Assembly (NCBI GenBank): GCA_001941075.1
Contig: MSHH01000075.1
Span: 88,219-127,598, forward strand
Direction: 5' to 3'
Length of the DNA: 39,380 nucleotides
DNA from: Oscillospiraceae bacterium Zagget6
Lineage (GTDB): Bacteria; Bacillota; Clostridia; Oscillospirales; Oscillospiraceae
Part shown: positions 26,289 through 35,457 of the stretch, piece after piece
Layout: each line of letters begins with the position of its first letter
Position numbering within the stretch: the stretch's first letter is position 1
The notes under the pieces: model-generated
What the model was told of the DNA's origin: nothing
Seen by the model: only the letters and a program-made list of their open reading frames with translations
The model's database searches: none
Program-made: the position numbers and the translations under genes

Positions 26289-26600
26289 TTACAGGTTGAC
26301 AGTGGGCAGGTCGTTGGCCAGGCTGGTCACCTGAGCCTCAGTGGTGCTGTACTGAGAGGCGATTTCGTTCAGGTCGGACACATGCTCCAAAATGGTGGTG
26401 TTGATCTTGTCCATAGCGGTCTGCAACGCGGCAAATTTGGTGCGGTAGGCTTCGCTGCCTTCGCCGGTCCAGGTGCCGGAGAGGGCGTTGACCTTGCTGA
26501 TCATGTTGTCATGCAGGGCTTTGACCTGGGTGGCCTTGCTCTGGAAGGTGCTGGCGGTAGAAGTCAGCTGATCGGGAGTAACAAGCAGAGTGGTTTCCAT
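26289..26600 (-). CDS. WXG100 family protein (fifth of the array)
   Basis: A 103-residue helical hairpin. The turn motif is WTG in LSGTWTGEGSEAYRTKF (W near 44), and the C-terminal secretion-type motif is YSTTE in ASQYSTTEAQV. WXG100 proteins dimerise and are exported by EssC-type ATPases or escort partners. AGGAGATTCTACT lies ahead of the ATG. A perfect 8-bp hairpin separates it from the preceding WXG100 gene. Confidence 0.93.
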   Translation of the reverse strand: METTLLVTPDQLTSTASTFQSKATQVKALHDNMISKVNALSGTWTGEGSEAYRTKFAALQTAMDKINTTILEHVSDLNEIASQYSTTEAQVTSLANDLPTVNL

Positions 26601-26660
26601 AGTAGAATCTCCTTTTCAAAATCAAAATCGGTAAACAAGTGCGGTAAAACAGGCTGCGGG

Positions 26661-26678
26661 GCTGCCGCCTGCGGCAGC
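26661..26678 (-). other. Short perfect hairpin between WXG100 genes
   Basis: GCTGCCGC CT GCGGCAGC: an 8-bp perfect stem in the 96-nt gap between two WXG100 genes, with no T-run. Confidence 0.5.
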
Positions 26679-26696
26679 TCTCCGCCGGAGGTGAAA

Positions 26697-26993
26697 TCAG
26701 GTGGTCTTAGCGGTCTCGGCGTTGGTCGCCTCGGCCTGCTCATAGGCCTGGAGAATGCTCTGGAGGGTGGAGATGTACTGTTCAACGGTGGCGGCGAACG
26801 TGTCCCAGGTGGCCTTGTTCTGCTGGAAATAGGTGTTGAACACCGTGTTGGCGTCGCCGGTCCACTGGCTGGCCAGAGTCTGCTGCTCGCTCTCCAGCTC
26901 GGTGACGCGGCTCTTGAACTCGCTGTTGTCGCTCTCCAGCTGGCTGATGACGCTGGTGATCTCAGATGCGGTCAATCCAAATTTGCTTGCCAT
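26697..26993 (-). CDS. WXG100 family protein (fourth of the array)
   Basis: 98 residues, two helices. Turn motif WTG in LASQWTGDANTVFNTYF and C-terminal YEQAE (QAYEQAEATN). An FGLTASEI start is typical of the family (GI....EI). AGGAGGAAC precedes the ATG. It shares only the fold and the two motifs with its neighbours, so these are different substrates rather than fresh duplicates. Confidence 0.93.
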   Translation of the reverse strand: MASKFGLTASEITSVISQLESDNSEFKSRVTELESEQQTLASQWTGDANTVFNTYFQQNKATWDTFAATVEQYISTLQSILQAYEQAEATNAETAKTT

Positions 26994-27058
26994 AATATAC
27001 GTTCCTCCTGTATGATTGTGTAGTGGGGTTTCGGTGGGTGGTTGATATGCTTATTTCA

Positions 27059-27072
27059 GCCCCTTTTGGGGC
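27059..27072 (-). other. Small hairpin downstream of a WXG100 gene
   Basis: GCCCC TTTT GGGGC, 5-bp stem, 20 nt after the stop of the WXG100 gene at 27092. No T-run follows on the coding strand. Confidence 0.4.
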
Positions 27073-27091
27073 ATAAAATACGTTGGTTGGG

Positions 27092-27403
27092 TCAGCTTCC
27101 GCTGTTGGTCTTGGCCAGCTCTATGGCCTTCATTTCCGTCTGATAGTAGCTGTTGGCCGCATTTGAGACGACCCGGGAGACCGTTTGCAGGTTGCTGCTG
27201 GTCTTGGTCAGCTTCGTCTGTAGCGCTTCGCATTTTTGCAGGAACAGCGTGGCGCTGTCGCCCTGCCAGCCAGCGCTGAGTGTATCCACAATGGAGCCGA
27301 GCTTGGTGCTGACGTCGCTCAGGTCGCTGGCGCAGCTGTTCAACGCGGTGGCCTGGGCCTTGACCTGATTGAACTCGATGCGGATGGACTTTTCTGTACT
27401 CAT
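27092..27403 (-). CDS. WXG100 family protein (third of the array)
   Basis: 103 residues. Turn motif WQG in SAGWQGDSATLFLQKCE and C-terminal YYQTE (ANSYYQTEMKA). The N-terminus MSTEKSIRIEFNQVKAQA resembles small EsxB-like partners. It starts 12 nt after the stop of the preceding WXG100 gene with AAAGGAGCGC upstream, so the two are probably translated together and may form a heterodimer. Confidence 0.92.
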   Translation of the reverse strand: MSTEKSIRIEFNQVKAQATALNSCASDLSDVSTKLGSIVDTLSAGWQGDSATLFLQKCEALQTKLTKTSSNLQTVSRVVSNAANSYYQTEMKAIELAKTNSGS

Positions 27404-27415
27404 TTGTGCGCTCCT

Positions 27416-27733
27416 TTACAACGTGATCGCCGGGAGCGACTCCGCCGCCGACTGGACTGCGGCCTCCACTGTCTCGTAGACGCCCGCCATGACCTCCAGG
27501 TCGGTGATGTACGCTTCGTAGCGGGTAAGCATCGCGTCGATGGAGTCCACCTGGCTGGTGTAGGCGCTGCGGTGGCTCTCTGCCGCCTCTCCCGTCCAAT
27601 AGGATGCGGTGCCGTTCATCACGGTTTTCAGGGTGTCAAACTGTTCCTGCATAGCGGTCAGCTGTGTGCGAACTGCCTCTGCCTGGGTTTTCAGGTCGCC
27701 TGTGCTGACAAGTAATTGCCCTGTAATTGCCAT
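27416..27733 (-). CDS. WXG100 family protein (second of the array)
   Basis: 105 residues. Turn motif WTG in TASYWTGEAAESHRSAY and C-terminal YETVE (AGVYETVEAAV). AGGAGGTGATGC precedes the ATG. It lies tightly between two other WXG100 genes (18 nt and 12 nt gaps). Confidence 0.93.
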   Translation of the reverse strand: MAITGQLLVSTGDLKTQAEAVRTQLTAMQEQFDTLKTVMNGTASYWTGEAAESHRSAYTSQVDSIDAMLTRYEAYITDLEVMAGVYETVEAAVQSAAESLPAITL

Positions 27734-27751
27734 TTTGCATCACCTCCTGTG

Positions 27752-28048
27752 TCAGACCTGAATGCTGCTGATAGAATCGCTGACCGACTCCTCGCAGGCA
27801 TCGTAGGATTTCTTTGCAGAGCTAACATCATCAATGATGGACTGGATGGCGCTGCAAAGGGTCTGCATGGTCTCGTTGTCAGTGGTGCAGCGGCTCACAA
27901 AGAGGTCGTGGGCTTCACCGACCCACATCCCGTCCAGCGCTTCGATGGCGCCGAACAGGTTTTTGCGCTCGGTGGTGACGTTGTCCAGCGCGCTCTGCAT
28001 GGACTTCACCGCTGTCGCCACCTGCGAGGTGTCCACCTCAAAGGTCAT
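27752..28048 (-). CDS. WXG100 family protein (first of the array)
   Basis: 98 residues. Turn motif WVG in LDGMWVGEAHDLFVSRC and C-terminal YDACE (KKSYDACEESV). Two cysteines (near the turn and in YDACE) could pair or form dimers outside the cell. AAAGGAGTTGATTTC precedes the ATG, and it follows the proline-rich coiled-coil gene by 16 nt. Confidence 0.92.
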   Translation of the reverse strand: MTFEVDTSQVATAVKSMQSALDNVTTERKNLFGAIEALDGMWVGEAHDLFVSRCTTDNETMQTLCSAIQSIIDDVSSAKKSYDACEESVSDSISSIQV

Positions 28049-28064
28049 GAAATCAACTCCTTTC

Positions 28065-28712
28065 TCACTTCACCAGCGGTCTGATCAAGGTTGTGGAAGC
28101 GGCAGTTAAAACCGCCTTGGGAATCGGGGAAATCAGTAACTGGTTCTTTGTCCAAAAGATAGGCGACGGCTTCGGGCTTGGCACGACAGGCTTCACCGGG
28201 CGAACGGGCTTGACCGGACCCACCGGCCTGGGGCGGATGGGGATGAATGGGATGGTCGGCTTGGGCTTGGGCCCAATGGGCGTCGGCCTCACCCAAATCA
28301 TCCGAATGGGTACAGCGAAGATTAGACTCAGCGGCCAGTTCAGCCGGATAGCGATTAGCCGGAAGGGAGTGTAACCGGTTCGCATCAGTGGTTCGGCAAC
28401 GGGTAGTTTGGTTTCGCTGGCCACATCTATGTCGGTGCTGGTGCTGCCGGTGATCGCGTCCTGCTCGCACTTCTGGTACTGCTCCGCCGCAGAATTAAGT
28501 GTCCGAACCAGCTGGCTCAGCGTTTGCTGATACTGTTCCACGTTCTTCCGCTGCCGCTCGATGGATTGAATCTGGCTGTCCAGATTTGTGCTGGACTGAC
28601 GGAGCTGACTTTCGATTCGTGAGAGCTGGCAGGAAATCTCATCCAGCCTTGTCGCCTGGGTCTTCAGGCTCGCTGCCGCCTCCGTGAGGCTTTCAGTTGT
28701 CACTTTCATCAT
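28065..28712 (-). CDS. Coiled-coil protein with proline-rich tail, probable type VII component or substrate
   Basis: 215 residues. Residues 1-~105 are a helical, Gln/Ser-rich WXG-like hairpin without the tryptophan motif, closed by YQKCE (AEQYQKCEQDA), the same Y-x3-E spacing as the WXG100 neighbours. A short hydrophobic stretch (LIAIRLNWPLSLIFAVPIRMI) follows. Then comes a Pro/Lys/Val-rich repeat (PVGPVKPVRPVKPVVPSPKP) and a C-terminus ending IRPLVK. GGGGAG stands 6 nt before the first of two adjacent ATG codons at 28712. The family is not recognised. It may cross or reach the wall, or be membrane-linked. Confidence 0.65.
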   Translation of the reverse strand: MMKVTTESLTEAAASLKTQATRLDEISCQLSRIESQLRQSSTNLDSQIQSIERQRKNVEQYQQTLSQLVRTLNSAAEQYQKCEQDAITGSTSTDIDVASETKLPVAEPLMRTGYTPFRLIAIRLNWPLSLIFAVPIRMIWVRPTPIGPKPKPTIPFIPIRPRPVGPVKPVRPVKPVVPSPKPSPIFWTKNQLLISPIPKAVLTAASTTLIRPLVK

Positions 28713-28838
28713 AAGCAACTCCCCTTCGTTGTTTGCAGGTACATCATAACACGGCTTTCTCCGTCTTGGGCGAAAATGCGACAAGAGGACGTTCAAACGG
28801 GATAAACGGTTTTTTCTCCGTTTTCCGCTGCGCCGCTG

Positions 28839-29087
28839 TCAGAGCAGCAGCAGCGAGTCGCCGGAGTGGATGGCATTGCTCGCCAGAGTGGTCATGGGGT
28901 GCAGGACGCGCTTCCGCGTCTTGTCGCAGAGCAGGAACAGGCCCGGGTCGCGCTTGAGCGCCAAGTGTTCCTTCTGCGCGATCATTTCTACGATCTCCTC
29001 CGTCACCTGGGCCAGCGGCATCGTCTCCATCAGCTTGAAATCGTACTCCTGGTTTGTCTCCTGAAAAAATATATTGACCAGAATCAT
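28839..29087 (-). CDS. esaB: EsaB/YukD ubiquitin-like type VII protein
   Basis: An 82-residue ubiquitin-like fold, seen as beta-strand MILVNIFFQ, helix LAQVTEEIVEMIAQKEHL, LFLLCDKTRKRVLHPMTTLA and the closing AIHSGDSLLLL. It belongs to the small cytoplasmic regulator or assembly protein family of type VIIb loci (YukD in Bacillus, EsaB in Staphylococcus). GAGGTGTGACGGC precedes the ATG. It lies between the acidic unknown and the proline-rich protein. Confidence 0.85.
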   Translation of the reverse strand: MILVNIFFQETNQEYDFKLMETMPLAQVTEEIVEMIAQKEHLALKRDPGLFLLCDKTRKRVLHPMTTLASNAIHSGDSLLLL

Positions 29088-29091
29088 GCCG

Positions 29092-29751
29092 TCACACCTC
29101 GCTTTCCTCCAGCAGCTGGTTCAGCCCGTGGGGAGTATAGGGCTGCGTACTGATCTCATCCTCCACAATGCAGGAGAGCAGCAGCTGCCCCTCGCTGCGC
29201 CACAGGCGGAGCAGCAGCTCCGGCGCCCCATCTGCGCTGGTCGCCAGAATAACGACCTCCGACTGCTCCAGCAGCTCCTCCAGCGTGACATCCTCCGACA
29301 GCGTCTCGAACGGGGGCTGCTCCAGGTCGGCTTCCTCTGCCTCCGGCAACAGTTCGTCCACCAACAGCTCGGCAAGCTCCTCTGCCTCTGCCGGGTATAC
29401 GCGACAGGACTGCTCCTCTGTCAGCACCTGCTGCACGATAACGGTGCGGCCATCCTCCTGGTAGGCGTTTAGAAGAAAACCTGTCCGGTTACAGGCTGCC
29501 AGGATGCGTTGGGGCCAGGCCACCGGATGCAGTCGTGCGGGCAGCTCGTCCGCAATCACATAGCCCTCCAGTTCGTGTTCCATAAGGCCCAAATCGGCCA
29601 GGTGAAAAAAAGCTTCCAGCATTCGCTGTTCCAACGGCTGATTTGTCTCCAGCACGGGAAAGTCTTCCCAGTCCTCACGCCCCAATAGTTCCATGCACAG
29701 GTGCAGTTCCATGGTGGTGAGAATCAGCCCGTTTTCCTGCTCCTTGTTCAT
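29092..29751 (-). CDS. Acidic protein of unknown function in the type VII operon
   Basis: 219 residues, strongly acidic (runs such as EAEELAELLVDELLPEAEE), no membrane segment. The N-terminal half has LTTMELHLCMELLGREDWED and FHLADLGLMEHELEGYV, the latter resembling a small winged-helix or sensor fold. The C-terminal half ends in strand-rich EVVILATSADG and QLLLSCIVEDEIS. It overlaps the LytTR gene by 4 nt and lies 4 nt before esaB. Its overall plan loosely recalls substrate chaperones of the EspG type, but this is only a thought, not an identification. Confidence 0.55.
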   Translation of the reverse strand: MNKEQENGLILTTMELHLCMELLGREDWEDFPVLETNQPLEQRMLEAFFHLADLGLMEHELEGYVIADELPARLHPVAWPQRILAACNRTGFLLNAYQEDGRTVIVQQVLTEEQSCRVYPAEAEELAELLVDELLPEAEEADLEQPPFETLSEDVTLEELLEQSEVVILATSADGAPELLLRLWRSEGQLLLSCIVEDEISTQPYTPHGLNQLLEESEV

Positions 29752-30461
29752 GTTGTATCCTCCTGGAAACGGCTCTTGTAGTTGCGGGACAGCGGCACAA
29801 AAATCTGACCGTCCATCTCGATATATTGGTCTGTAAAATTGACGGAAAGGATGTGATCCCGGTTGACCAGGTAGCTCTTGTGGCAGCGTACAAACTCCTT
29901 TGGCAGCTGATCCTCCAACTGCCGGAGTGTGCAGCGAAGGCTGACCTCCCTGTGGGCGGTGCGCAGAAAAACCCGTTTTTCCCTGGCCTCAAAGTAGCAG
30001 ATCTCCCGGTAGGGGATGTACTGCGTCCGCTGGCGGGTTTTCACCTCAAACTGCGACTCCGATTTGGGGATGTGCGCAGCGTGGAGGGAGGAGAACAGCG
30101 CGGAAATCGTCTGTTCTGCGGCGTCTTCCGTCAGGGGACGCCACAGCAGACTGGAGGGCATGATCTCCGGCCGGACGTAGACGGTAGGAGAAACCGACTG
30201 CCCCGCGATGGGGACTACAAGCACCTGGGGATTCCGCTTTCTGGCTTCAATCAGCACGGTCAAAGCACTCTGAACCGCCACATCGCAAATCAGCACATCC
30301 GCAGTTTCATCCGACTGCGCCCACTCGCGCCATTCCTCCGGCTCATTGGTGGACAGCACCTCGCTCTCCGCCCAGCTGTGTACCAGGGAATACCGGGCGA
30401 CGAGCAGGCGGATCAGCGCTGCCTCGTCTTTTTTGCCGGTAAAGATAAGAATTTTGATCAT
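29748..30461 (-). CDS. LytTR-family DNA-binding regulator
   Basis: 237 residues. The N-terminal ~120 look like a degenerate receiver domain (MIKILIFTG, ADVLICDVAV with a possible acceptor D, VVPIAG). The C-terminal LytTR domain is clear: RTQYIPYREICYFEAREKR, LRQLEDQLPKEFVRCHKSYLVN and FVPLSRNYKSRF. LytTR proteins bind paired direct repeats and activate transcription. Usual receiver spacing is imperfect, so phosphorylation control is uncertain. It overlaps both neighbours by 4 nt (ATGA). It probably regulates this operon, though no clear LytTR repeat pair was found upstream of it. Confidence 0.88.
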   Translation of the reverse strand: MIKILIFTGKKDEAALIRLLVARYSLVHSWAESEVLSTNEPEEWREWAQSDETADVLICDVAVQSALTVLIEARKRNPQVLVVPIAGQSVSPTVYVRPEIMPSSLLWRPLTEDAAEQTISALFSSLHAAHIPKSESQFEVKTRQRTQYIPYREICYFEAREKRVFLRTAHREVSLRCTLRQLEDQLPKEFVRCHKSYLVNRDHILSVNFTDQYIEMDGQIFVPLSRNYKSRFQEDTT

Positions 30462-33400
30462 CCGCCGTTCCCCCCTCTGTTTTGCGGGAAGATGATCGGC
30501 TGCACGGTCTGATCATCCGCCTGATCCACTGCGTAGGCCATCCCCGGTTTCAGGCGCTTTCTCTGCTCCTGGAATGGGATACCCTGGTAACTAAACAGCG
30601 TTTGCTCGCTCAGCGCACCGCCGATAAATACGCCGTTGCACTCTTTGGAAAAGCTAAGCCATGCGGCATGACCGGATACCTCAGGAATCTGCTTCACGTT
30701 CAGGGCCGCGAAGAAATAGATGTTCAGCAGCTGCCCTTTGGCAAAGATGACCTCGATTTGCCTGTTCAACTTCCCTACCTTTTCCAAGTCGGAATAAATG
30801 GACTGGAAGAACCCGCACAGGTCGGGCAAGAAGATGTAGACCGGCGGAAAAGCCTTCCGCATGGCCTGGTAAATCTCTGCGTCCTCCAGATCCTTCCCCC
30901 GCAGGGCATTCCGTTTTGCACCCCGCTCGTTGACAAGGAGGATCAACTCCTTGACCATTTGGAACAATTCCATTGGTGTGACGACATATTCCGCGCCCAC
31001 CAGCTCGGCGGTCCTTGCGTCGGCGTGGCTTTCCCCGTCCACCATGATGACCCTGCCGCCGGTATCCCTGGCGGCGCAGGCCAAATTCCGCAGGAAAGTG
31101 GACTTGCCGCTGCGTTCCCGGCCCAGGACCACATAACAGAACGTCTTGCTCAAATCCACGCAATAGAGGGACGCATCCACCTGATGATAAGCTACAGGGA
31201 GCAGTCCGCCCGCTTTGACGGTATCCTGATACTCTTCTAGTCCGCTGAGCAGCTCCCAGACGGGCTTTGCGGGGATCTCTGGGATCAACGCGGCCCGGCG
31301 TCCGGTCCAGCCTGCGCTCATCCGGGCGCAGGCCGCCTTGATTTGCTCCGAGCGGTCATAGTCGTTTCCGCACGGCAGGCCAGGGCCGTCTGGTACTCCA
31401 GTACATTGCCGTCCAGAGCGGCCAATCCGCGTCCTTTGACGTTTACCTCCGGCAGTACGTCGAAGTGAGAGATGTGCAGCGCCTCGTTATAGCGGTATTT
31501 GTCGGCCAGCTCCAGGCAAATGCCCTGCCGAATGTTGTCAGCGATTTTGTTTTGCAGGTCCGCGCCGCCAAAGCCTGTGCAGGAGAGCACCAGGAAGATG
31601 CCATAGCCCTCTGCCTCCCGCGACAATTCGATCAGCTCGCGCTCAAATCGATTCTCTGTTTTTTCCTTGAAGTTGGCATAGCCGTCGATGGCCACGACGA
31701 TTGCAGGCAGCACCCAGCCGTGCAGCCGGATATACTGAGAGAAGCTGCCGCCCTTGATTTGCGCTTTGCGCTGTTGCAGGATCTTAGTGATCATGCCAAA
31801 GAGCTTGTTCAGCCGGTCATCCTCCCCTTCCAGCACAATGCCGCCCACATGGGCGTCCCCTGCGAAGGAGGTGAGCATTTGGCTGCTGAAGTCGATGCCA
31901 TAGAGGTTGACCTCCGCCGGAGAATAGCAGTTGATGAGGGCGTAAAACAGCGTTTGCAGGAAGGTGGATTTTCCGCTGGCGACGCCGCCCACCACCACCA
32001 GATGGCCTTTGGAAAAGTCGATGACCAGCGGGAACTGCATCTGGTTCTCCGGCGCGTCCACCAGCCCCATCTCCACCGAGAGCTGGAATCCGCCGCTGTG
32101 CCTGGGCCAACTGCCGTCCCGCCAGGCGGCATTGGGATAGCCTTCCAACTCGTCCAGGAAAAGGCAATCCGGCAAGACCGGCATCCAAAGCCGTTGGCTG
32201 TTCTGGAATCCGTATGTTTTAGCCAAATTTGCCAAATACTCGACGACAGCCTCCAACTGGGTCTCCTCTTTGGCCTCTGGGAGTTTTTGTTTTTGCAGCC
32301 GGAAGATGTCAATCAGCTGGGTTGCAATTTCCTCCGGCTCCGTGGCTGTCATGGGCCACGCAAGGATGACATCCTCGATCCGACGCAGGTTGAGTGGACC
32401 TTCTGGATACAACTCCTTCTCCTGGTTGATGAGACGGACGGTCTGCGTGGCCAGGGAAGAACGCAGCGCCTGGTTCTCCTGCGCCTCGTGAATCTCACAG
32501 CCCATTTTCTCCTGCGCCGCGCATATGCAGCGCACCACATGGCACATCCAGGTGTGTATGGCCTGATTTTTCTGGCTGCGTTTGTTGCTGCGAATCAGCG
32601 CCTCCCGTCCTTGCAGGTCCAGAAGAACGGCGCCAGACTGTTGGACTGTGCCGCTGGCATCATAAGCTGCTCCGCTCCAACCAGACTGGAACAACTCATA
32701 TAACTCATTGTTGCCCACCTGGAGGTAGCACCGGCCAGCCTGGGTCAGGTAAGCTGCGTCAGGCCTGTGAAGCATATCATTACTGTCCTGCCGGTCTGCT
32801 ACCCGCAGGCAAAGTCGAAAACGGGTATTGCTCCAGATATTGTCATCTACGGTGCCGCTGGGCTTCTGGGTGGCAAGAATCAGATGGACGCCCAGGCTTC
32901 GCCCGACCTGGGCGACGCTAATCAGCTCCCGCATGAACTCAGGCTCTTCCCGCTTCAACTCGGCAAACTCGTCAATAATGATGAGCAGATGAGGAATGGG
33001 GACCGTAGCTTCCCGGTTTTTCACCAGCTTGGTATAGGCGTCGATGTGATTGACGCCAAATTCCCCAAACAGGCGCTGGCGGCGGTTGTTTTCGCTCTTG
33101 ATGGAAACCATGGCGCGGCGAACCTGGTTGCCGGAAAGGTTGGAGATTTGCCCCAGCATATGCGGCAGATTGGAGAACAGGTTGGCCATGCCGCCGCCTT
33201 TGAAGTCGATGATGAAAAAGCCCACGTCCAGAGGGCTGTAGTTAATGGCCAGGGAAAGGATGTAGGTTTGCAGGGTCTCACTCTTGCCGGAGCCTGTGGT
33301 ACCGGCAACCAGCCCATGAGGACCATGGTACTTTTCGTGGATATCCAGATAGCAGTCCGCGCCGCCGGCCCGCTGTCCCACCAGCGCCTTCAGCGATTCA

Positions 33401-35424
33401 TAGGTCCGGTTTTTGCGCCAATGGTCCAATACGTTCATTTCGTCCAAGGTGTGGACCTTCATCATGTCAAAGAAGGTCAGAGAATCCGGAATATCACTGT
33501 TGTTTTCGATCTCGTTGACCCGCAGGGAGGACAGCCGCCGGGCCATCTGTTCCAGCGCCTTCAGCGAGATGGGATCGAACGTGATCTCGCGGTGAACGTC
33601 GCCGCCCTCCTTCACGCTATACATCCCATGAAAAGCTGCATCCTTCTCCACAACAAAGTTGCAGGCGCTTGGGAGGCTCTCATACCGGTCGGCCAGAATG
33701 ATGGTAGTGATGCCGAGTGCGGTGCCGCTCTCGTAGAGATATTTGCAAATAGGCTGACCGGCCAGAATGGAGGGGTCCTCCACAAAAAGGACGTAGTGGG
33801 GATAAAACTGGCTGCGGTTCGATGAGAGAGTGGAAGATTTCTGTTCTGCGCGGGTGCGGAGTATCTGCACCAATGCGTAGAGAACATCACCGGCTTCCGC
33901 ACTGTTCGAGGCCACATAGCGCATAGTGCGGTCCTCGTTCCAGACATGGGGCAGCCAGCGGACAAACGACCACTGCTCCGCCAACTCCCGTTTGCCGTTA
34001 TAGATGACCGCCAGCTTCACGTCCGTATAGCTGTGATTGGCGGCGATTTGGGTGATGATCACCTGCGAAAGCTCGATGGCGTTCCGGGGGTTTTCGCCTC
34101 CCAGGAGGCCCACCACATTGTAATCCGTCAACTGCACCCCCAAAGGTGCGTCGTGTATCGTTTCGTAGTTTTTCGCAATTTTGGCCGGACGGTCCGCCAG
34201 CTCATCATCTGTCAGGGAGAATTTGCGGGCAGGAGCGGTAATTTTTACCTGAAAGGGCAAATCTCCCAGTCCCAGCCGGACAAACAGGAAATCAGACTGG
34301 GTCCGACGGCGCGCCCAAATCTCCTGGTTATCCGCGCCGTAGGTGCTGCAAGTTTTTGTATCCGGGTACATATCCAGCAGCGCCTGCCGGTTGTGGTCAA
34401 ACTTCTCCCGTATCCGGTCCGCGCATTGGATCAGGTAATTGCCATAGCGCTCCAGCCGGAGCAGCTCCTGCTCCCGCTGGGTCTTTCTGGCGAAACGGAG
34501 ATTGATGATCGCCCATGTGACGCCCACAATGGCGGAACCAACGGAGATCACAAGTCCCATCCGCATACCGCCCTGCATCAGCGAGTAGCCCACCACCATC
34601 GGCAGCACCATTGTCAGCGAGGGAAGGATGGACATCCAGGCCGGTTTCTTATCCTTCTCCTGCTTTGTGGGGGCGCCTTCGATGATTTCCGGTTCATCGT
34701 AGAGCTTGGGAATGCTCCGGGGGGAAATATTTACAGTGGTCTCCGCGTTGTACTGGAGCACCTGCTGCTGGGTCCTGTCGTCCGGGTCCATGGACCGGAG
34801 TTCTTTCAGGTGACCCTCGCGGACAGATACGCTGCCGTCCAGACTGTTGACCGCTAAAATGTTGCCGAGGTAGATGATCGACATCCCGTACAGACCAATG
34901 TGCTGCCCAAACTGAAGCTCTTCCCGGGCCTGAACACGGTGGTCCTCCAGATAAGTCCCGTTGACGCTCAGGTCCTGGATATAAGCGGTTCCTTCGTTAA
35001 AATAAATGCGGGCGTGGCGGTGGCCCATGAGGTTTCTCGCGGCGTAACAGATGTCGTTCTCCTCGCTCCGGCCAATGGTAACGCAGCAGGAGTCCTCCAC
35101 CTGGTACTTCCGGTAGGCAGCCAGTTCCTCCGTACTCTGCCAAACCAGCAAAAAGATTCGCTCCGCGTGCGGCGTGGTCACCTGGAGGGTCTGGTTCGGG
35201 CGGATAAAATGCCCCTCGAACACCTGGCCGTCGCAAAACACCTGGTAGGACCGGGACGAGCGAAAACTCCACTGGCCGTTTACCACCTCAAGGGAGAGAA
35301 GGACATCCTCGATCAGGTCGTAATCCTTCGCTTGAAGTACAATTTCGTAGTTTGTATTGTCGATTTTGGGCAGTAACACCTCACGATAGACATCATCCGC
35401 ATAGATACCAAATACAAAACGCAT
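30458..35424 (-). CDS. essC: EssC/YukBA-type secretion ATPase with FHA; one-base frameshift before ATPase 3
   Basis: This is the motor of the type VII system. Repaired length is about 1,655 residues. N-terminal beta region, then an FHA domain (~110-185: VTIGRSEENDI, MGHRHARI, LSVNGTYLE). Two membrane helices lie near 262-307. ATPase 1 has P-loop GTTGSGKSE (~705) and LLIIIDEFAEL; ATPase 2 has GGVASGKST (~1148); ATPase 3 has GRERSGKST (~1438). The frame breaks at 31365-31367: CRAET runs out of frame, while one extra A (GCGGAAAACGAC) gives AENDYDRSEQIKAACARMSAGW, leading into ATPase 3. So the downstream 287-residue frame is the EssC C-terminus, not a separate gene, unless the split is real. The ATG at 35424 has GAGGAG at 8 nt. 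Confidence 0.93.
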
Positions 35425-35457
35425 TTTGGCTGCTCCTCTCTCTTTTCCTTCTAAGGC

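Noticed and set aside
30458..31321. A separate gene encoding a small P-loop ATPase downstream of essC
   Set aside because: Its frame continues upstream into EssC sequence after adding one A at 31365-31367, and it equals the third EssC ATPase domain. Treated as the C-terminus of a frameshifted essC.
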